Below, piece by piece: positions 1 to 14,143 of a DNA stretch of 64,000 nt. The position numbers were made by a program, and so were the translations under genes. Under the pieces are notes generated by a model that saw nothing but the letters and a program-made list of their open reading frames with translations, was not told the origin of the DNA and ran no database searches. Positions within the stretch are counted from its first letter, which is position 1, and every line of letters begins with the position of its first letter. This DNA comes from Caenorhabditis elegans (Eukaryota; Nematoda; Chromadorea; Rhabditida; Rhabditidae): contig NC_003282.8 of NCBI RefSeq assembly GCF_000002985.6, positions 16,554,001 to 16,618,000 of the forward strand, read 5' to 3'.

Positions 1-68
1 ATTTTTGGAATGTTTCAAATTCATGATATTTCGGTCATATCAGGGTCAGTTGAATAGTGCACATGTAC

Positions 69-348
69 TTTCTTGTACTCATCCCAAAGTCCGATGTTGG
101 CAGAAATCGACCTCAGTTTGAAAGGAACTTGGAACGTGATGCATGTAATTGTACAACATTGGAATTTCTACAATTGCTGTCAATGTAGCAGTTGTGGAAA
201 TTGCAATTCCTGGAAAAACTTGCACTGTTTTAATATAGGCTTTTATTTTAGACAATTTATTGTTTATTGAATTTCTACTGTTAAAATATACCAAAAAACG
301 CCAATTTCTTAAAAGAGTATCAGCTGTCACTTGCTTTGGGTTCTCCAT
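69..348 (-). pseudogene. Collagen 5' exons, broken copy at the window start
   Basis: The minus strand repeats the N-terminal coding part of the collagen at 47557-48776. A decayed exon 1 starts MENPKQVTADT (348-about 305). A recognisable exon 2 (209-69) begins after a CCAG acceptor and encodes GIAISTTATLTAI...NYMHH, then FQTEVDFCQHRT. About 7 nt are missing relative to the intact gene just after CQHRT, which shifts frame into a stop. No Gly-X-Y sequence follows before the window edge at base 1. The intron position matches the intact gene, so this is a genomic duplicate, not a retrocopy. The intronic 21U motif is degenerate here (CTGTTTTA near 227). Confidence 0.8.
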
Positions 349-1671
349 TTCTGGAAAAAAGGTTTACTTCAGATACTATTCATAATTTTCAGAATACACT
401 CCCAAAATTTAGATAGAATCCTGAAATTCGTAAAACTTCAATTTTAATTTTTTTTCACTGTTTCAAGAGCGAAATTAAATTGTTTAGTGTTCTTTTTTTG
501 TTTAATGCTTTTGAAAAGTTTTTAATACAAAGTTTCTGATTTAATTTTGCCATTTATATAGTGAAGTGTATTTTGAAATGGCATGAAATGTGCGGAAAAG
601 TGTTTTAAAATCCGAACAATAAGTAAGTTTCTGGAGATCGAAAATCAGACACAAGTCTTTAAAAATAACTTTAGTGAAACATTAAAAAAATTTAAATTTA
701 TTAATTTTTGAAATTGACATTTGCAAGTAATCTGAAACAGTACATCATTATGACTTCTACAAAAAAAAAGTTTTGGAACATTTTTACCTAGATGGAAGCT
801 TGATGAGTTCTGAATACTGGTTTTTCGAGAGTTGATGGTTGTCTTCTGACCACAACGTTAGAATATTTTTTATCTGTTTCAGTAATTTTATAACTTATGT
901 GAAAGAACTGCCCGATTTGCTTTGCTTTATTTTCCACAATTTTTATTCTCGCGGTACAAAATCAGAACAAAACTAGTTCAAGTTTTAATTTAAAATTTTG
1001 AAATGTTTCAATGAGTTCATAATTTGATATGTTTTACTATTGTTTCACTAAGTTGCAATATGCAAAAATATTTGGAAAACTTATAATGTTGGTAAAGCTG
1101 TGGAAATTTAGAAATTACCTTTTAAGATGTTTGGAAGCATTCAGGGCATATTTAACTTTTTTTTTCATAATTCATAACTTTGGCAGTTACAAATTACTGG
1201 CAGAATATTCATGGAGATTATAAAACATTAGTAAAATTGTAACTTTCCGGTTATTCCATAAATTTTGATTATTTAGCAGGCATATGGATTTTTGAGATAT
1301 TTTAATTGAAATTTATAATAATTGAAAACAGTTTGCAACATTCCTAAAAATCTGCCGTACGACCGCGGATTACCACTTGAAGTTCAACAAAATGATTTGA
1401 AAGATTTGTGAAACAGGCGATTTTTTTCAACAAAATAAATTGTTACTGAAAACGATATACTTGAGTTTTTGAAATTGTTTTTATCGGAAAATTTTTATCG
1501 ATGGGATATTTTTAATTGGAATTTATTTTAAAAAAAAATTATTTAAAAAATATGAAAGTTACAACCAGTGTGAACATTACTTGAAGTTCTACTCAAGTTC
1601 TACCAAAAAACGGAAGAACCCGTGTTTTTGTGCATATTTCATGCTAGAGGAAAAATTCAAAAAAAATTAAT

Positions 1672-1745
1672 ACCTAGTGGGGAACGAACCCGTGACCTTT
1701 AGATTAATGATCACGAGAGTTCACCAATCGGCCATTCGAACGGCG
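1672..1745 (-). pseudogene. tRNA-derived relic (Pol III A and B boxes)
   Basis: On the minus strand TGGCCGATTGG (1724-1734) resembles an A box and GGTTCGTTCCC (1680-1690) a B box, at tRNA-like spacing, followed after about 20 nt by a run of T. Acceptor and T-stem pairing is poor, so this is a decayed tRNA or a tRNA-derived SINE fragment rather than a working tRNA. Confidence 0.35.
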
Positions 1746-4700
1746 GCTGCAGTGCCAAACTTTTATGTAGCCACTTCTACACACGAAAAACGGCATTTTG
1801 AGCAAAAAGAGGACTACTTTTTAAGGCCGAAAATTTCAGCTTTGGGGCAGAGTTTAGCAGATTCCAAACAATGATTTTTGTAGCCAAAGACCTCATCTGG
1901 TGTTTAAAGTTTGTTGTGTCTTCCTAGCAATATCCCTATTAACAATATTCCCTAGTCAGTTATTTGAAAAAATTGTGAAACAGACGATTTTATTTCAAAA
2001 CTGAAATATTACAAAAGACTATCAAAACTGATGTTCATTAACTTTTCGGCTTTTGCTAATTTTTTTATAGACAGAAAATTAATTTTGCGCTACTGGCGCA
2101 CTTTTTGTGCATTTGTCGATGGTTTCAGAACGAAGTCACGTCAAACTATTTTAATACGAAGCATCCAAAAAATTATGGCGTTGTTGAAAGTGTAAAAATT
2201 CTGAAAATATATTATTATTGTCATTTTACGCGGTTTTTGTCCACTTTTCCTCATATAAATCTGTTTTGTACTGTGCATATATTTTTTTTAAGGCTAATGA
2301 AAGTATAACTCTTGTGCTTTTGAAAAATAGTTAAAAGCCGTAAGATGAACTGAATTTAGATAAATTTATATCAATTAAACACGTTTTATGAAATAAAAAT
2401 AGGCTCCATTCGGTTTTCCGGTACTTTTGAATAAAAAAAACAGCTTTTAATGCATTTTCTGCGTTTTTTGAAATAATCTTCCGTACAAGCTAGCATAATT
2501 TTTTTTGGTATTTTCTGGTATATTTAGCCATGCTAAACAGTTTTATAAAATAAAAAAGAAGCGCTTCATATGATTTTCATGTACTTTTATAATTTTTATG
2601 TTCTTTTGCGGTATGTTGGTGATTGGCAAAAAATATATGCTTCTTATTCAACTTATTCAAACTTATATTATTGAAACTGTTGGTATAATTCTATTCAAAC
2701 TTTCTATACTCACATCAAAATTAAATTTAATAGTAAATGGTGTTAAATGGTGTTAATGAAACAGTCGAAATTTTAATTTTTCTAAATCTGATCAACTCTC
2801 ATTTTTTGCTTGCAAAAAATTACGCTTTTTCTCAAAGTAAATTGCAACATTGTGTCAATAAAAATTATTCCAAAAATTGAAATAATCATGTCATAATACA
2901 TCAAAATTTATTCGAAAAACGGTAAAGTATGCGTTCTGTTAAAACTTAAAACTTTTTCTGTTTCACAACATACTGAACTACATAGATTTAACTTCTTTCA
3001 TATTCTCTCTGCATATATCTCATTTTGTAATATTACCCAATTTACGAAAAACCAAAAATGTTTGTTTTGACTATATATTTTTCAAACATACTGAATTATT
3101 TGTTGATTGATTAAAAACTGTCCCTCATGTGAAAATATTCGACTGTTTCACCATCACGATTTAATAATTGTAGTGAAAACTTGTGTGCTTTAGATCAGTG
3201 CTGTGCGGCTCTTGAAAAAGTCTGAATTTTTTATTCGGCTCTCGGCGAAATACTAAATTTAAAAATCTTAAATGATGTTAATGAAACAGTTAAAAATTTG
3301 AATTTTCGAAATGAGATCAACTTTTAATTTTTTTCGTTTAGAATATATTTCACTATTATTTAAAAAACGATTTTTTTTATTTCATACTCCGTAAATTCTT
3401 TTAAACATTTTTCAGTATCAATAAAAATTGTTTCAAAAATTATTCAATTTTCAATTTAATAGTTTAATAGAAAACATCCAAAAAATTATGGCGTTGTTGA
3501 AACTGTAAAAATTCTGACAATATATTTTTATTGTCATTTTACGCGGTTTTTGTCCCCCGTTCCTCATATAATTCTGTTTTGTACTGTGCATATATTTTTT
3601 AAAGGCTAATGAAAGTGTAACTCTTGTGCTTTTGAATAATAGTCAAAAGCCGTAAGATGAACTGAATTTCGATAAATTTATATCAATTAACCAAGAAAAA
3701 TCTGCTTCAAATCGTTAGTAGAGTATTGTTGTGGATGATGAAATAATAGTGAAATTGTAAATTTTCGAATATTCTAGAATTTTTGAATACTTCGTTTTTA
3801 AGCCAATACCAAGCTTCACAAATACTCAATAACGAGAACTCAACAACATTACTTAAAATTCAAAAACCTTATTTGAAAACACTGTGAAACAGTCGATTTT
3901 GTTACAAAATTGAAATCTTTTAAAAACGATTAATTCTTTTTAGTCCAATACGAGTCAATACTAAATTTAAAAAATGAATATTTTAAGTGGTGTTAATGAA
4001 ACAGTCAAAAATTTGAATTTTCGAAATGAGATCAACTTTTAATTTTTTTTGGCTTACAATTAGTATATGTTTCACTGTTGAAAACGATTTGTTTTTCTAT
4101 TTTCATAGGCCGTAAATTACAGTATCGATAAAAATTGTTTCGAAATTATTCAACTTTCAATTATGTGATCTGCTAAAACCGTACATTTTTCTCTGTTTCA
4201 CAACATTTTAAAATCTGTGCATTTGCGCAAGTGGGATTGCAAAATCTATATTGTCATCTTTTTTTGATACTTGAGAGTATTCAGACTTTCTCCAAAAAGT
4301 CTATGGTTCTCCGGTCACACGTGGTGTCAGGTTGTCTCAATGCAGTTTGATCTACAGAAAATGCGGGAATTTTTCTCAGAAAAATTGAAACAACAAACAT
4401 TTGTGTTTCATTATTTTAATAAAACATATCCGAAAAATTATAATATTGCTGAAACTGTAAAAATTATGGCTTTTTTATTATTCCTTTTTTACGCGATTTA
4501 TTCTTTCATTTTCTCGTACAAATTTGTGTTCTACTGTGAATATATTTTTTTAAAAGGTTCATGAAACTATAATTCTTGTCCTTCTGAAAATTTGTCAAAA
4601 GCAATTTGTCAATTTGTCATAATCAACTAGAATTTTTTCTTTTCGGGACCAATTAAACAGGAAAAATCAGAAAAGTTATGGAGTTAGTGAATCTGTGAAA

Positions 4701-6030
4701 AATCATAAACAGTTTCATTCTATATCCTTTTTGTCAGATTACCAAAGTTTATCGGTGTTTTTATCGGATATGGTCCGATAAAAACCCCGATAAACCATAT
4801 TTTTTTACAGAGCATACCTGAAAAAATGTTCTCCGGAACTGTTATCAAATAGTGATTCAAAAAGTTGAAAAAAACACCACAAATGATTCTGATTCCAACA
4901 ACAATTGATTCCAACCATTTTACTAGAAATTCAACAATTATTTGAAAACATTGTGAAACAGACGGTTTTGTTACAAAAAATCTTTAGAAACCAATTTATT
5001 CACTTTTAGTTCTTTATTTTTTTGTGTTTCAATAAAGTTCTTAGTCCGCCACTTTTTCCCGAAAAGTCGATTTTTTTTCTGTTCCAGGTGGTCAGCTGAT
5101 TTTCCCTTTTGATATGTTCAACAGTCTTCAAATATTACATGAAATCCAACAAAATTATTAAAAAACATTATGAAACATGTGATTTTTTTTCAAAAAAAAA
5201 TTACTTAAAACGATAGAATTAATTTTTGAACCATTTTCGCATGTTTTTGTAACTACAAAATTTTTGGGAACTTTTAAAGTTGATTTTTTTCCAAAAACTT
5301 GGTAATTTTAAATTAAAAAAAAACACATTCCTTACTATTAGTTGTTTCAAAATTGAATTTATTTTCCGCCTGCAAAAATAGACTATGAATCGTTGGCAGA
5401 TGATAAAACATTCGCGAAACTGAAAATTTATGAATATTCCACAATTTTTGCTTTTTTTTAAACATTTCTAAGCCTATTAATATTAGGAACTCAAAATTTT
5501 AACAAAGTCAACCACTACTTGAAGTTCGCCATAATTATGTGAAAAAATTGTGAAACAGACGATTTTTTTTTGAAAAATTACTTTAAAAAATTAAAATTTC
5601 CCATTTATTGATTTTGGTTATAATCAAATTCCACTACTAACGCAATTTTCGCAATTTGCATCGCTGCCCATATTGGTATAACTTCGGGAATCTTGAAAGT
5701 AGATTTTTCCCAAAAAAGTCGATTTTCTACGGTTGCAGTTGGATGGCTGATTTTCCCTCATTTTTTTATTACTCTTCAAATGTTAAATGAAATCCAACAA
5801 GATTATTTAAAAACATTATGAAACATGTAATTTTTTTCAAAAAAAAAACTTACCGTATTTTTTCTATGCTGCAATACTATTTTTCAGAACATTTTTCTGA
5901 CATTGACATTACTAGTTTTTTTCAGAAAAAGCTTGAATCTTATATAAAAATTTAGAAAATGTATTTTTAATTGTACCATATAAATTAGAACCTAATTTAC
6001 ATAGTTTGTTTAGATATTTACATATTATCA

Positions 6031-6216
6031 AAATATATAAACTGTCATGTGAAACGTGGCTTATTTTTTATTTTGTTTTTTATTTAAGCTCCTCCCATCT
6101 CTGACCTTTCGCTGAAATTTTCCTTTATTAGTTCATTTAAAAAAAAAAAAGGGCGGAGCTTAAATAAAAAACAAAATAAAAAATAAGCCACGTTTCACAT
6201 GTCTGTTTATATATTT
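6031..6216. mobile_element. Small foldback MITE
   Basis: Inverted repeat of about 75-80 bp arms (CATGTGAAACGTGGCTTATT and its complement) around a short loop near 6105-6145 with an A12 tract. Pairing continues outward into aaaatatataaac. Not assigned to a superfamily. Confidence 0.65.
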
Positions 6217-6689
6217 TGAAATACTTTTTTTTTTAAATAGTTGTCATATTATATGAACAGAAATTCTAAAAAACTCATGAGGTTGGTGAAACTGAGGAAA
6301 ATAATTTAGTTATTTTTTTGAATGTTTCAATATTTAAGAATCAAATTATTTATTTTGAACGTCTTTTGTTCATAACTTTTTTATAAAACACTACTGAACA
6401 TGCGATTTTTGAATTACCGCGTTTTTGCCTTTCAAATCACGCCCATTTACCCGTGCCGCACTTGACAAAAAGATTTCGTGTTTTTGAAACAATTATATAT
6501 GTACTTCAAAAATTCGTTTTTCAAAATTTGCAAACAACTTTCATTTTTTGCTAAAAACGGTTCACTACTGCTGCAAAAATTGTTTTTTTTTGTCCATGGG
6601 TGCCGGTTTCAAATAAGAAGAAACTTTTTTTTTCAATTTCCTTCACAATTTTTGAAAATATTGGCCATTATTTTGAATCACAACAAAAT

Positions 6690-6941
6690 GTTATGCAACA
6701 GTTAGTCAACCTACTGGTATTTGCAGATTATCAAAAAATTAGTTAGGCGGTGGCGACCAGTTTTTTCGGTTTTCAAGAACTGAACTCATATAGATAAATA
6801 AGAAATTCTTTAAAAGATTCAAATAATAATGACATGAAACAGAGAAAAACTGTTTCACTTTCAAACCCTGGGAAATTTGAGTTTTACTGTTTCACATAAT
6901 CTTGAAACATGTTGAACTTTTTCCATATTCAATTCCTTCAC
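6690..6941 (+). repeat. 252 bp inverted duplicate, left copy (three 21U cores)
   Basis: Matches 14144-14395 reversed; paired positions sum to 21085 throughout, so no indels. Contains divergent cores 6835 (-) and 6850 (+), only 15 nt apart, and 6887 (+). Confidence 0.92.
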
Positions 6942-7999
6942 ATCATCATTTAATAATTGTAGTACAAACTTGTGTAGTAGCACCTCTGCTTGCGTAATAG
7001 AGCGACTTCATTTGTTTTGTTTGTTTTTTTGTTTTTCCGAAATTTTCGCTCGCATTATTTTTATTTGATTGTGATTAATTTGGGCCCATAATTGTTTAAT
7101 TCATGAAAAACGGTCAGAAATAAGCTAAAAAATTCTTTGTGACTTGTGAAACATTACTTATTTCAAAATTTACCTTCGCCACTAACGCCTTTACTGAAAA
7201 CGTCTAAAATTGATAATTTACGATGTCAGCGCAACTCTCAAAAATTTTTTAAATACATTTTTGAAACTTTTGTATATTTTAGGTAATACATATCAAATGC
7301 AAATTACTGTCAAAGTCTTTATCGTGGTGATGAAACATTAGTGAAAATGTGATCAGATGTTTCTAATATTTTTTTAAATCAATGTCAAGCTTCTGAAATT
7401 TTTTTTGCCTATAAATCCTATTAAACCATATTTTGTAACATATCTGAAAAAAAACAATTCTTTATGTTTTTTTCGCATTAAAAATCATAAAAGTTATTCA
7501 ATCCAAATGAAACCGTCATAATTCATATAAAAACAATCAGAAAACTTAAAATGTTGTTGAAACTGTAAAATATTGTTTTTCGAAAATTTTCACTTTTCCC
7601 AAAATTGAAAAAAAAGCTCCATGTAGAACAAAGTATAGCTACAAATTCAGATTTTCAAGGTTTTTTGAAGTTCTTTTTTTATGTTTTTTTGGGTATTCTT
7701 CAAAAATAATTTGATTTTGTAGTTAGAGTCGATAGCAATTGAAAAAAACCTGAAAGTTTATGGAAAACTTTCCTACTTTATTGAATTTTGAAATATTTCA
7801 AAATCAAGTTAGTTCAGAAATGTTTTTTTTAGTTTTAAAGCCTTAAAAAAATAAAAGTTTGAAATCACTAGCAGAATATTCATGGAGATGATAAAACATC
7901 AGTGAAAATATAAAAACAAGCAAGTTTTCCGGAATTTAATTTATTTGTATGTCCTGCAGTCCATCACCATTTTGACTCACCATGACCGTCGGAAACGGG

Positions 8000-10900
8000 A
8001 TGGTGAGTTTTATAAAGTTTCTGAAAACATATATATATGCCAGATTTATATTTCTTCAGTTGGGAAATTTTTTAATTGACGTCTATAATTGTTGGACATG
8101 GCATAGAAATAGCGAAACACTATTTACGTTCAACGAACGTATTTGAAATTATTGTGAAACAGGAGATTATTTTTTCCTAACGGACACACAATGAACAACA
8201 CAATCAACAACCTTCAACACAATGGTAAAGTTACATTAGTTCCTTGAAACACGCGAAAATTTGAATTTTCAGTTAATAATTGAATTTTTTCCTTTTTTAA
8301 GAGCGAGTATTAATGCTTACCATGAAACAATATTTTTTAAAGTTCAGTTTGTAGTCGGCTGATTAATAAGTGATAAAACATTTGCGCTCTGAAAACAATA
8401 CTCAAATGTTATTAGAATAACAAAACTTGCACATTCCTCTCTGTACCAATAAATCAGATAAATTATAGAGTTGGAGATTCTCAATCAAGGAATTTACGCG
8501 AGAAAAGTTACCAAACTATGGATTGAAGGGTGATAATTTCAGAAATGTTAAAATCCAGAGCAAAATTTGGTTTTTTTTTAAAGTTTTGACCCGTCATAAA
8601 AAAGTATAGAATATAAATATTCCATAAAATTTTTTGTGAAGTCTCATTATGAAATTCGGTGGTTTTGGTCCTGTTTTAGTCTATTTATGCAAAATACCCA
8701 AAAACTCTACTCCCCCTTTGAATTCGGTATAAACATTATTTGCAGTTCAAGAACATTATTTGAAAACATTATGAAGCAGTCGATTTTTTCAAAAATTTTA
8801 TAAAATTCTCTAAAACTTGTAGGGTTGACGGGCTCATCTGCATTTTTATAAATATTCTCCTCAGAAAAATATTCTAAAACATACATGTATTTGATTGAAG
8901 TTTAATACAGTGAATATATGCACAACAGAACATTACTCGAAGTATAAGTAAAATTTGTAAGTATTGTGAAACAGGATTTTTTTTCAAAATTTTTAACACT
9001 AAACACCTTTTCTTGATTTTTCTTTGAAACAAGAAAGACTGAAAGTTGTGATGTTTGTGAATTGATTGAAAACTTTCTTACTTTTTTGATTTTTGGAATA
9101 TTTCAGAATCAAATTAATTTCAGATATATTTTTTCCGGTTCAAATCTTCTTAGAATTTTCAAATCAATAGCAGAATATCTGTGGGGATGATAAAACATTA
9201 GTGAAAGTGCAAAACGCTGCAAGTTTTCCGGAAATTGTGAAACAGACGATTTTTTTTTCCTAACGGACACACAGTAATAAAGCCTTCTACAAAATGGTAA
9301 AAATTACATTAGCTCTTGAAACAGGCAAAAATTTGAATTTTCAGTTAATTATTGAAAATTTGTTTTTTTTTCAAGAGCTATTTTTCAGTATCTGCTAATT
9401 TCTTCCTTTAATTTACGCGAGAAAAGTTACCAAATATGGATTAAAGGGTGATAATTTTAGAAAAGTTGAATTCCAGAGCAAACTTTAGCTCTTTTTTCGA
9501 TATCTTTTGTGAAGTTTCATAATGAATTTTGTGGTTTTGGACAAGTTATAGTTTATTCAATAAAAATACCCACAAACTCTCCGCTGTTAAAATTACTTGG
9601 AGTTCAAAAGCATTACTATTTGAAAACATTATAAAGAAGTCGATTTTTTCAAAAAAATTATAAAAATTCTTTAAAAAAATTGTTACGTTGATGGGCTCAT
9701 CTGCATTTTTATTGATTTTCCTCTTCATATAATATCCCGTAGATAATTTTCAAAAACAGTTCGACATCGTAGTTAGAGTCGATAGCGATTAAAAAAACAT
9801 TCTGAAACATGCGTATGGTTATCGACATTATTCACAACAGTATGAGTAAAATTTGTAAGCATTGTGAAACAGGAGATTTTTTTTCAAAATTTTTAACCCT
9901 GAACACCCTTTTTTGATTTTTCATTAAACAAGAAAAACTTTGTGATGTTTTTTGAAAAAAAGAAAATCAAGTTATGTTCTGAAACAGTTTTTCAGTTTTC
10001 AAGCCTCAAAAAGTATTATTTTAGAATTACTAGCATATTACTTATGGGGATGATGAAACATGATAAAACAAATGCAAAAACATGCAAGTTTTCCGGAATT
10101 TGTCACAATTTATTTGTTTGTCCTGCAGTTGTTCACCTTCAGAAACGGAACATATTGATGCCAGATTTATATTTTTCAGTTGGGAAATTTTTAATTGAAG
10201 TTTATAATTGTTGGGCTACGGCTCAAAAGCAAACAACACTACTTGAAGTTCAACAAAGAAATTTGAAAATATTGTGAAACAGGAGATTATTTTTTCCGAA
10301 CAATATTAATGTAATAAAGCCTTCTACAAAACGTTAAAGTTATAATAACTCCTTGAAACAGGCGAAAATTTGAATTATCAGTTAATATCTGAACACTTTT
10401 TCCTTATTTTTAGAACGAGTATTTTTGCTTACCATGAAACAACATTTTTTGAGTTCAATTTATCCGCTGATCAATAATCAATCAAATTTTTGCGCACTGA
10501 AAACAATACTCAAAAGTGAGTAGAATACCTAACTTTACATTTTTTGATGAACCAATTAAACAGGAAAAAATCAGAAAAATTATGGAGATGGTGAATTTGT
10601 AAAAAAAAATCTGACATTTTTATTATTTCAGATTCCCGTTTATTTTTTCTAGAATTCTGGCACATTCAAACAAAAATTTTAAAAAGTCATAGGATTTTTT
10701 TTTTCAAAAAGTCATAGGATTTTTTCAATGTGAATCAAACTATTGTCTTTAATGAGGTGAGATTAAAGTGGTTAGATTAAATTGACACTTTGAAACACGT
10801 GAAAAATTAAATGTTCATTCAAAATTTAAAAAGTTCATATGGAACAAAAATCTCGATTCATCACTGCGAATTTCTGATCTTTTTGAGTTAAAAAATATAG

Positions 10901-11860
10901 ATTAAATAGGTGAACAATTTAATTTTATTTGAACAATTTTGCAAAACAACAAGTTACTGGTGTTTATTATATTAACAAGAAAATCTAAAAACTTATGAGA
11001 TTTTTGAAACTGAGAAAAAAAATTATTTGAACAATTTTGCAAAACAAAGCTTATGACTGAAAAATTATGATTTCGGTGAAATGGTCGATAATTTTTCCGA
11101 TACATTTTTATAATTTCTAAAAAAGTCGATCGAAGTATGAGTAACATTTTTTTTGTAAGCATTGTGAAACAGTAAGTTTCTTTTTTTCAAAAGTTATGAA
11201 ACTAAACAAAAATTGAAATATGTCAGAATAAAATTAATTTCAGATATATGTTTTCTGTTTTGAAGCCTCGAAAATTATTAGTTCAAAACCACTAGCATAT
11301 TGCTTATGGAGATAATAAAACATTACTGAAAATGCAAAAATATGCATGTTTTCCGGAATTTATCATAATTTAATTTTTTGATCTGTTAACAGTCACTGTC
11401 GAAAAAAGGATGGGAGTTTTATAAACTTTCTGAAACATATATGTCTGATTCATATTTTTCAGTTGGGAAATTTTTAATTGAAGTTTATAATTGTTGGGCA
11501 TTGTGTACGAAGAGCGAAACACTATTTTTTACGTATTTACGTTCAACGAACGTATTTGAAAATATTGTGAAACAGGAGATTATTTTTTCCTAACGAAAAC
11601 ATTGTAATAAAGTCTTCTACAGAATGGTAAGGTTTTATTAGCTCCTGAAAAGCTAATTGAAAATTTGTTTCCTTTTTTAAGAACGAGGAATAATGCCTAC
11701 CGTGAAACAATTCTTTTTTGAGATAAAATATTATTTGGTTGATTAATAAGTGATTAAACTTTTGCGCTCTGAAAAAAATATTCAAAAGTTCCACTGCTCC
11801 AATTGCAAATCAAAGTCAAATTCTTTATCTTTAAAACTTTATGGTGGTGATGAAACAGTT
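8000..11860. repeat. Serial direct duplications carrying 21U units
   Basis: Blocks near 7.86-8.5, 9.15-9.4, 10.0-10.5 and 11.3-11.8 kb repeat the same order of landmarks: 'gcatattgcttatgg', 'tttttcagttgggaaatttt', then 'attgtgaaacaggagatt' (8155, 10275, 11568) and 'accatgaaaca'. Further relatives lie at 15.5-16.3 kb ('gttaccaaa.atggatta'). Copies differ by many substitutions and indels, so the duplications are old. Confidence 0.75.
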
Positions 11861-12458
11861 GGGAAAATATGATAAGATTTTTCTTGATATTTCAAAAAAT
11901 TAATTTCGTGCTCTTTTATATAAACTTTTATTTGCTAATAAATCCTTGTAAAACCATATTTTTTCTACCATCACAGGACATAGCTGATAGTGAGAAAAAA
12001 AAACGTTTCCAGATCTAACTTTTATTTATGAATGTTAAACTGATTTAACATTTCACTCCATATTCTCGGTTAGCATCAACATGTGTTCTTTTTCCCCAAT
12101 TAAAATCTCAAACAAGCTTTGCTGGCAGTGAATCATTTTTCATATTTGTTTAGACTAAAAACTGATTTTCCTTTTCCTCTCAAATTTATAACATTTCGAC
12201 GATAATAATATGGAACCAGCTACACGAAAGTTTAAAATGGCGTTGATGAAACAGTCAAAATATTAATTTTCACAACGGGAACAATTTTTTGTTGTTAAAT
12301 GTTTCAAAATAGTTTTTTTAGAATTAATATTTTAGTAAAAAAATTGCAGTTTCAATTGAAAAATTTTAAAAATTAAACATTTTAAAACTCATATATGTTA
12401 ATTTAATTTGCCGCAAGGATGTATGTTTTGCTAAAATTTTATATATTTTTCTGTTTCA
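8155..12458. promoter_or_regulatory. 21U-RNA promoter motifs, block 2 (13 cores)
   Basis: + strand: 12451. - strand: 8155, 8967, 9238, 9317, 9865, 9980, 10275, 10354, 11165, 11568, 11851, 12247. Twelve of thirteen point left. Repeated pairs about 79 bp apart (9238/9317, 10275/10354; 16098/16221 are 123 bp apart) mark duplicated two-promoter units. No gene seen from 6942 to 13710; an 87-codon frame at 12808-13071 lacks other support. Confidence 0.85.
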
Positions 12459-14143
12459 CAACATATTGAAGTATATTCAACTTTGTCCATATTTTACCAG
12501 ACAAGCGAATAACAATTAGAAACTATTTTTACATGCACAGAGCGTTAATAACCGAAAAGAATATAAAAAATAATTTTTTTTCTAACTTTCGAGTGTAATT
12601 GTTGACAATTTTTGTATCAGCGCGTTCAGTTTTTCATTAAAAATTCCCAAAATGATGCAACAAACAGTTTTTTTCCTGCTTAACATTTGATACCTAAAAT
12701 GAAAACGTAAAAACACCGTTTCGAAGAGAAATTCAAGTCACAAAAAACCATCATTTTTTTCAGTGCAAAATAATTCATGAAAATAACAAAAATGCAAGTG
12801 CGCGCTAATGCAAATTTCCATCGGAGGAGACTGTGCTGCATTTACTTTGAATAAGGCTTACATAATTTGCAAAAATCAATATTGTTCTGTAACAAATGTT
12901 TTGAAAATTGCACCTGAATTCAGTGGGTCCCTTTGTAGTTTAACTTCTGGAAATTGGGGAAAAATATGGCACCACATTGATGTAAAATTGACATTCACTC
13001 GAAAATGTTATCGGTCACAGCACTCAAAGAAGTTCACTGTCAAGTTTCTGGGCAAACAAGGATCTTTTTAAAGCTTCAAATATTTTTGTTAGTACAGCTT
13101 TGAATTTATTCACCTCAATCTGCAATATTACCCGATATTAGAAGCTCAATGGCTATTTTTTAAAACATGCTGAAACACACTTGTATTTACTACCAGATTT
13201 ATATTTTTCGGTGTAGCTAAATAAAAAAAGTTACATTCTTTATTAAATTAAATCCATTAAAATTATTTAAAAACATTATGAAACATGTGATTTGTTTCCA
13301 ACAAATTGCTTACAGCGATAAAATTGATTTTTAAATCATTTTTCGCCGATTTTTAGCGCACATTTTGCAAAAATAGTAACTTCAGACAAAAAATCTACAA
13401 AATCTTTGTGAACTTTTGACTTTTTAAAAAAATTGACTTTTTACCAGGAACTTTGTAATTTTAGATTACAGGCGGTAGGCTAACATTCTCAAGTTGTTTC
13501 TAAATTAAATTCTTTTTCCGCCTGCAAAAAAAATAAACTGAGATATGAATCGTTGTCAAAATATTGATGTGGATGATGAAACATTCGTGAAAGTGCAAAT
13601 TTCCGAATATTCCAGAATTTTTGTTTTCTTAATACTAGAAATTCAAAATCAAAAACCAAACTCGAAACTACCAACTACTTGAAGTTCTACGTAATTATTT
13701 GAAAACATTGTGAAACAGACTTTTTTTTTCGGAAAATTACTTTAAAAGATTCAAATTTGTTCATTCATTGATTTTGGTTATAACTAAATTCCACTGCTGA
13801 CGCACGTTTTGTGCCTTTGCGCAATTTTCATCGCAACCAATATGGCCTTGTTTTTGTGAATCTTGAAAATAGATTTTTTCCAAAAAAAAATCGATGATTT
13901 TTAGGTTGGTCGGCAGACGCGAAGAAAACCAGCGAATACGTACTTGAATAAAATATTAAGGGTAATGACTACTTGAAACGTAGGAAATATTGAAATTTCC
14001 TTTTTTGTAAAATTTAGGAAGTTCAGAGGAGACAGTGACGTCATTATCATTCAAAAATTTCCCGGACTTCTGGAGATCAAAGCACAGGTGCAAAAGTCAA
14101 ATGTGTTGTTTGAGAATATCAGTTATTGAAAATTATGTGCATA

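Larger units (their letters stand above)
458..6894. promoter_or_regulatory. 21U-RNA promoter motifs, block 1 (17 cores)
   Basis: Exact CTGTTTCA cores, first base given. + strand: 458, 874, 2958, 3143, 4193, 6850, 6887. - strand (TGAAACAG on +): 733, 1409, 1976, 2757, 3282, 3885, 3997, 4954, 5551, 6835. In C. elegans this core, set in A/T-rich DNA, lies about 40 bp upstream of a 21U-RNA whose first U ends a YRNT box. I have not fixed individual 21U ends. No protein gene seen here apart from the collagen relic before it. Near-matches such as TGAAACAT (about 5163, 5819) may be decayed units. Confidence 0.85.

Noticed and set aside
12808-13071. 87-codon frame (MQISIGGDCAAFTLNKAY...)
   Set aside because: Single isolated frame of moderate length, no recognised motif or signal peptide, no splice or polyadenylation context; kept out for lack of support.
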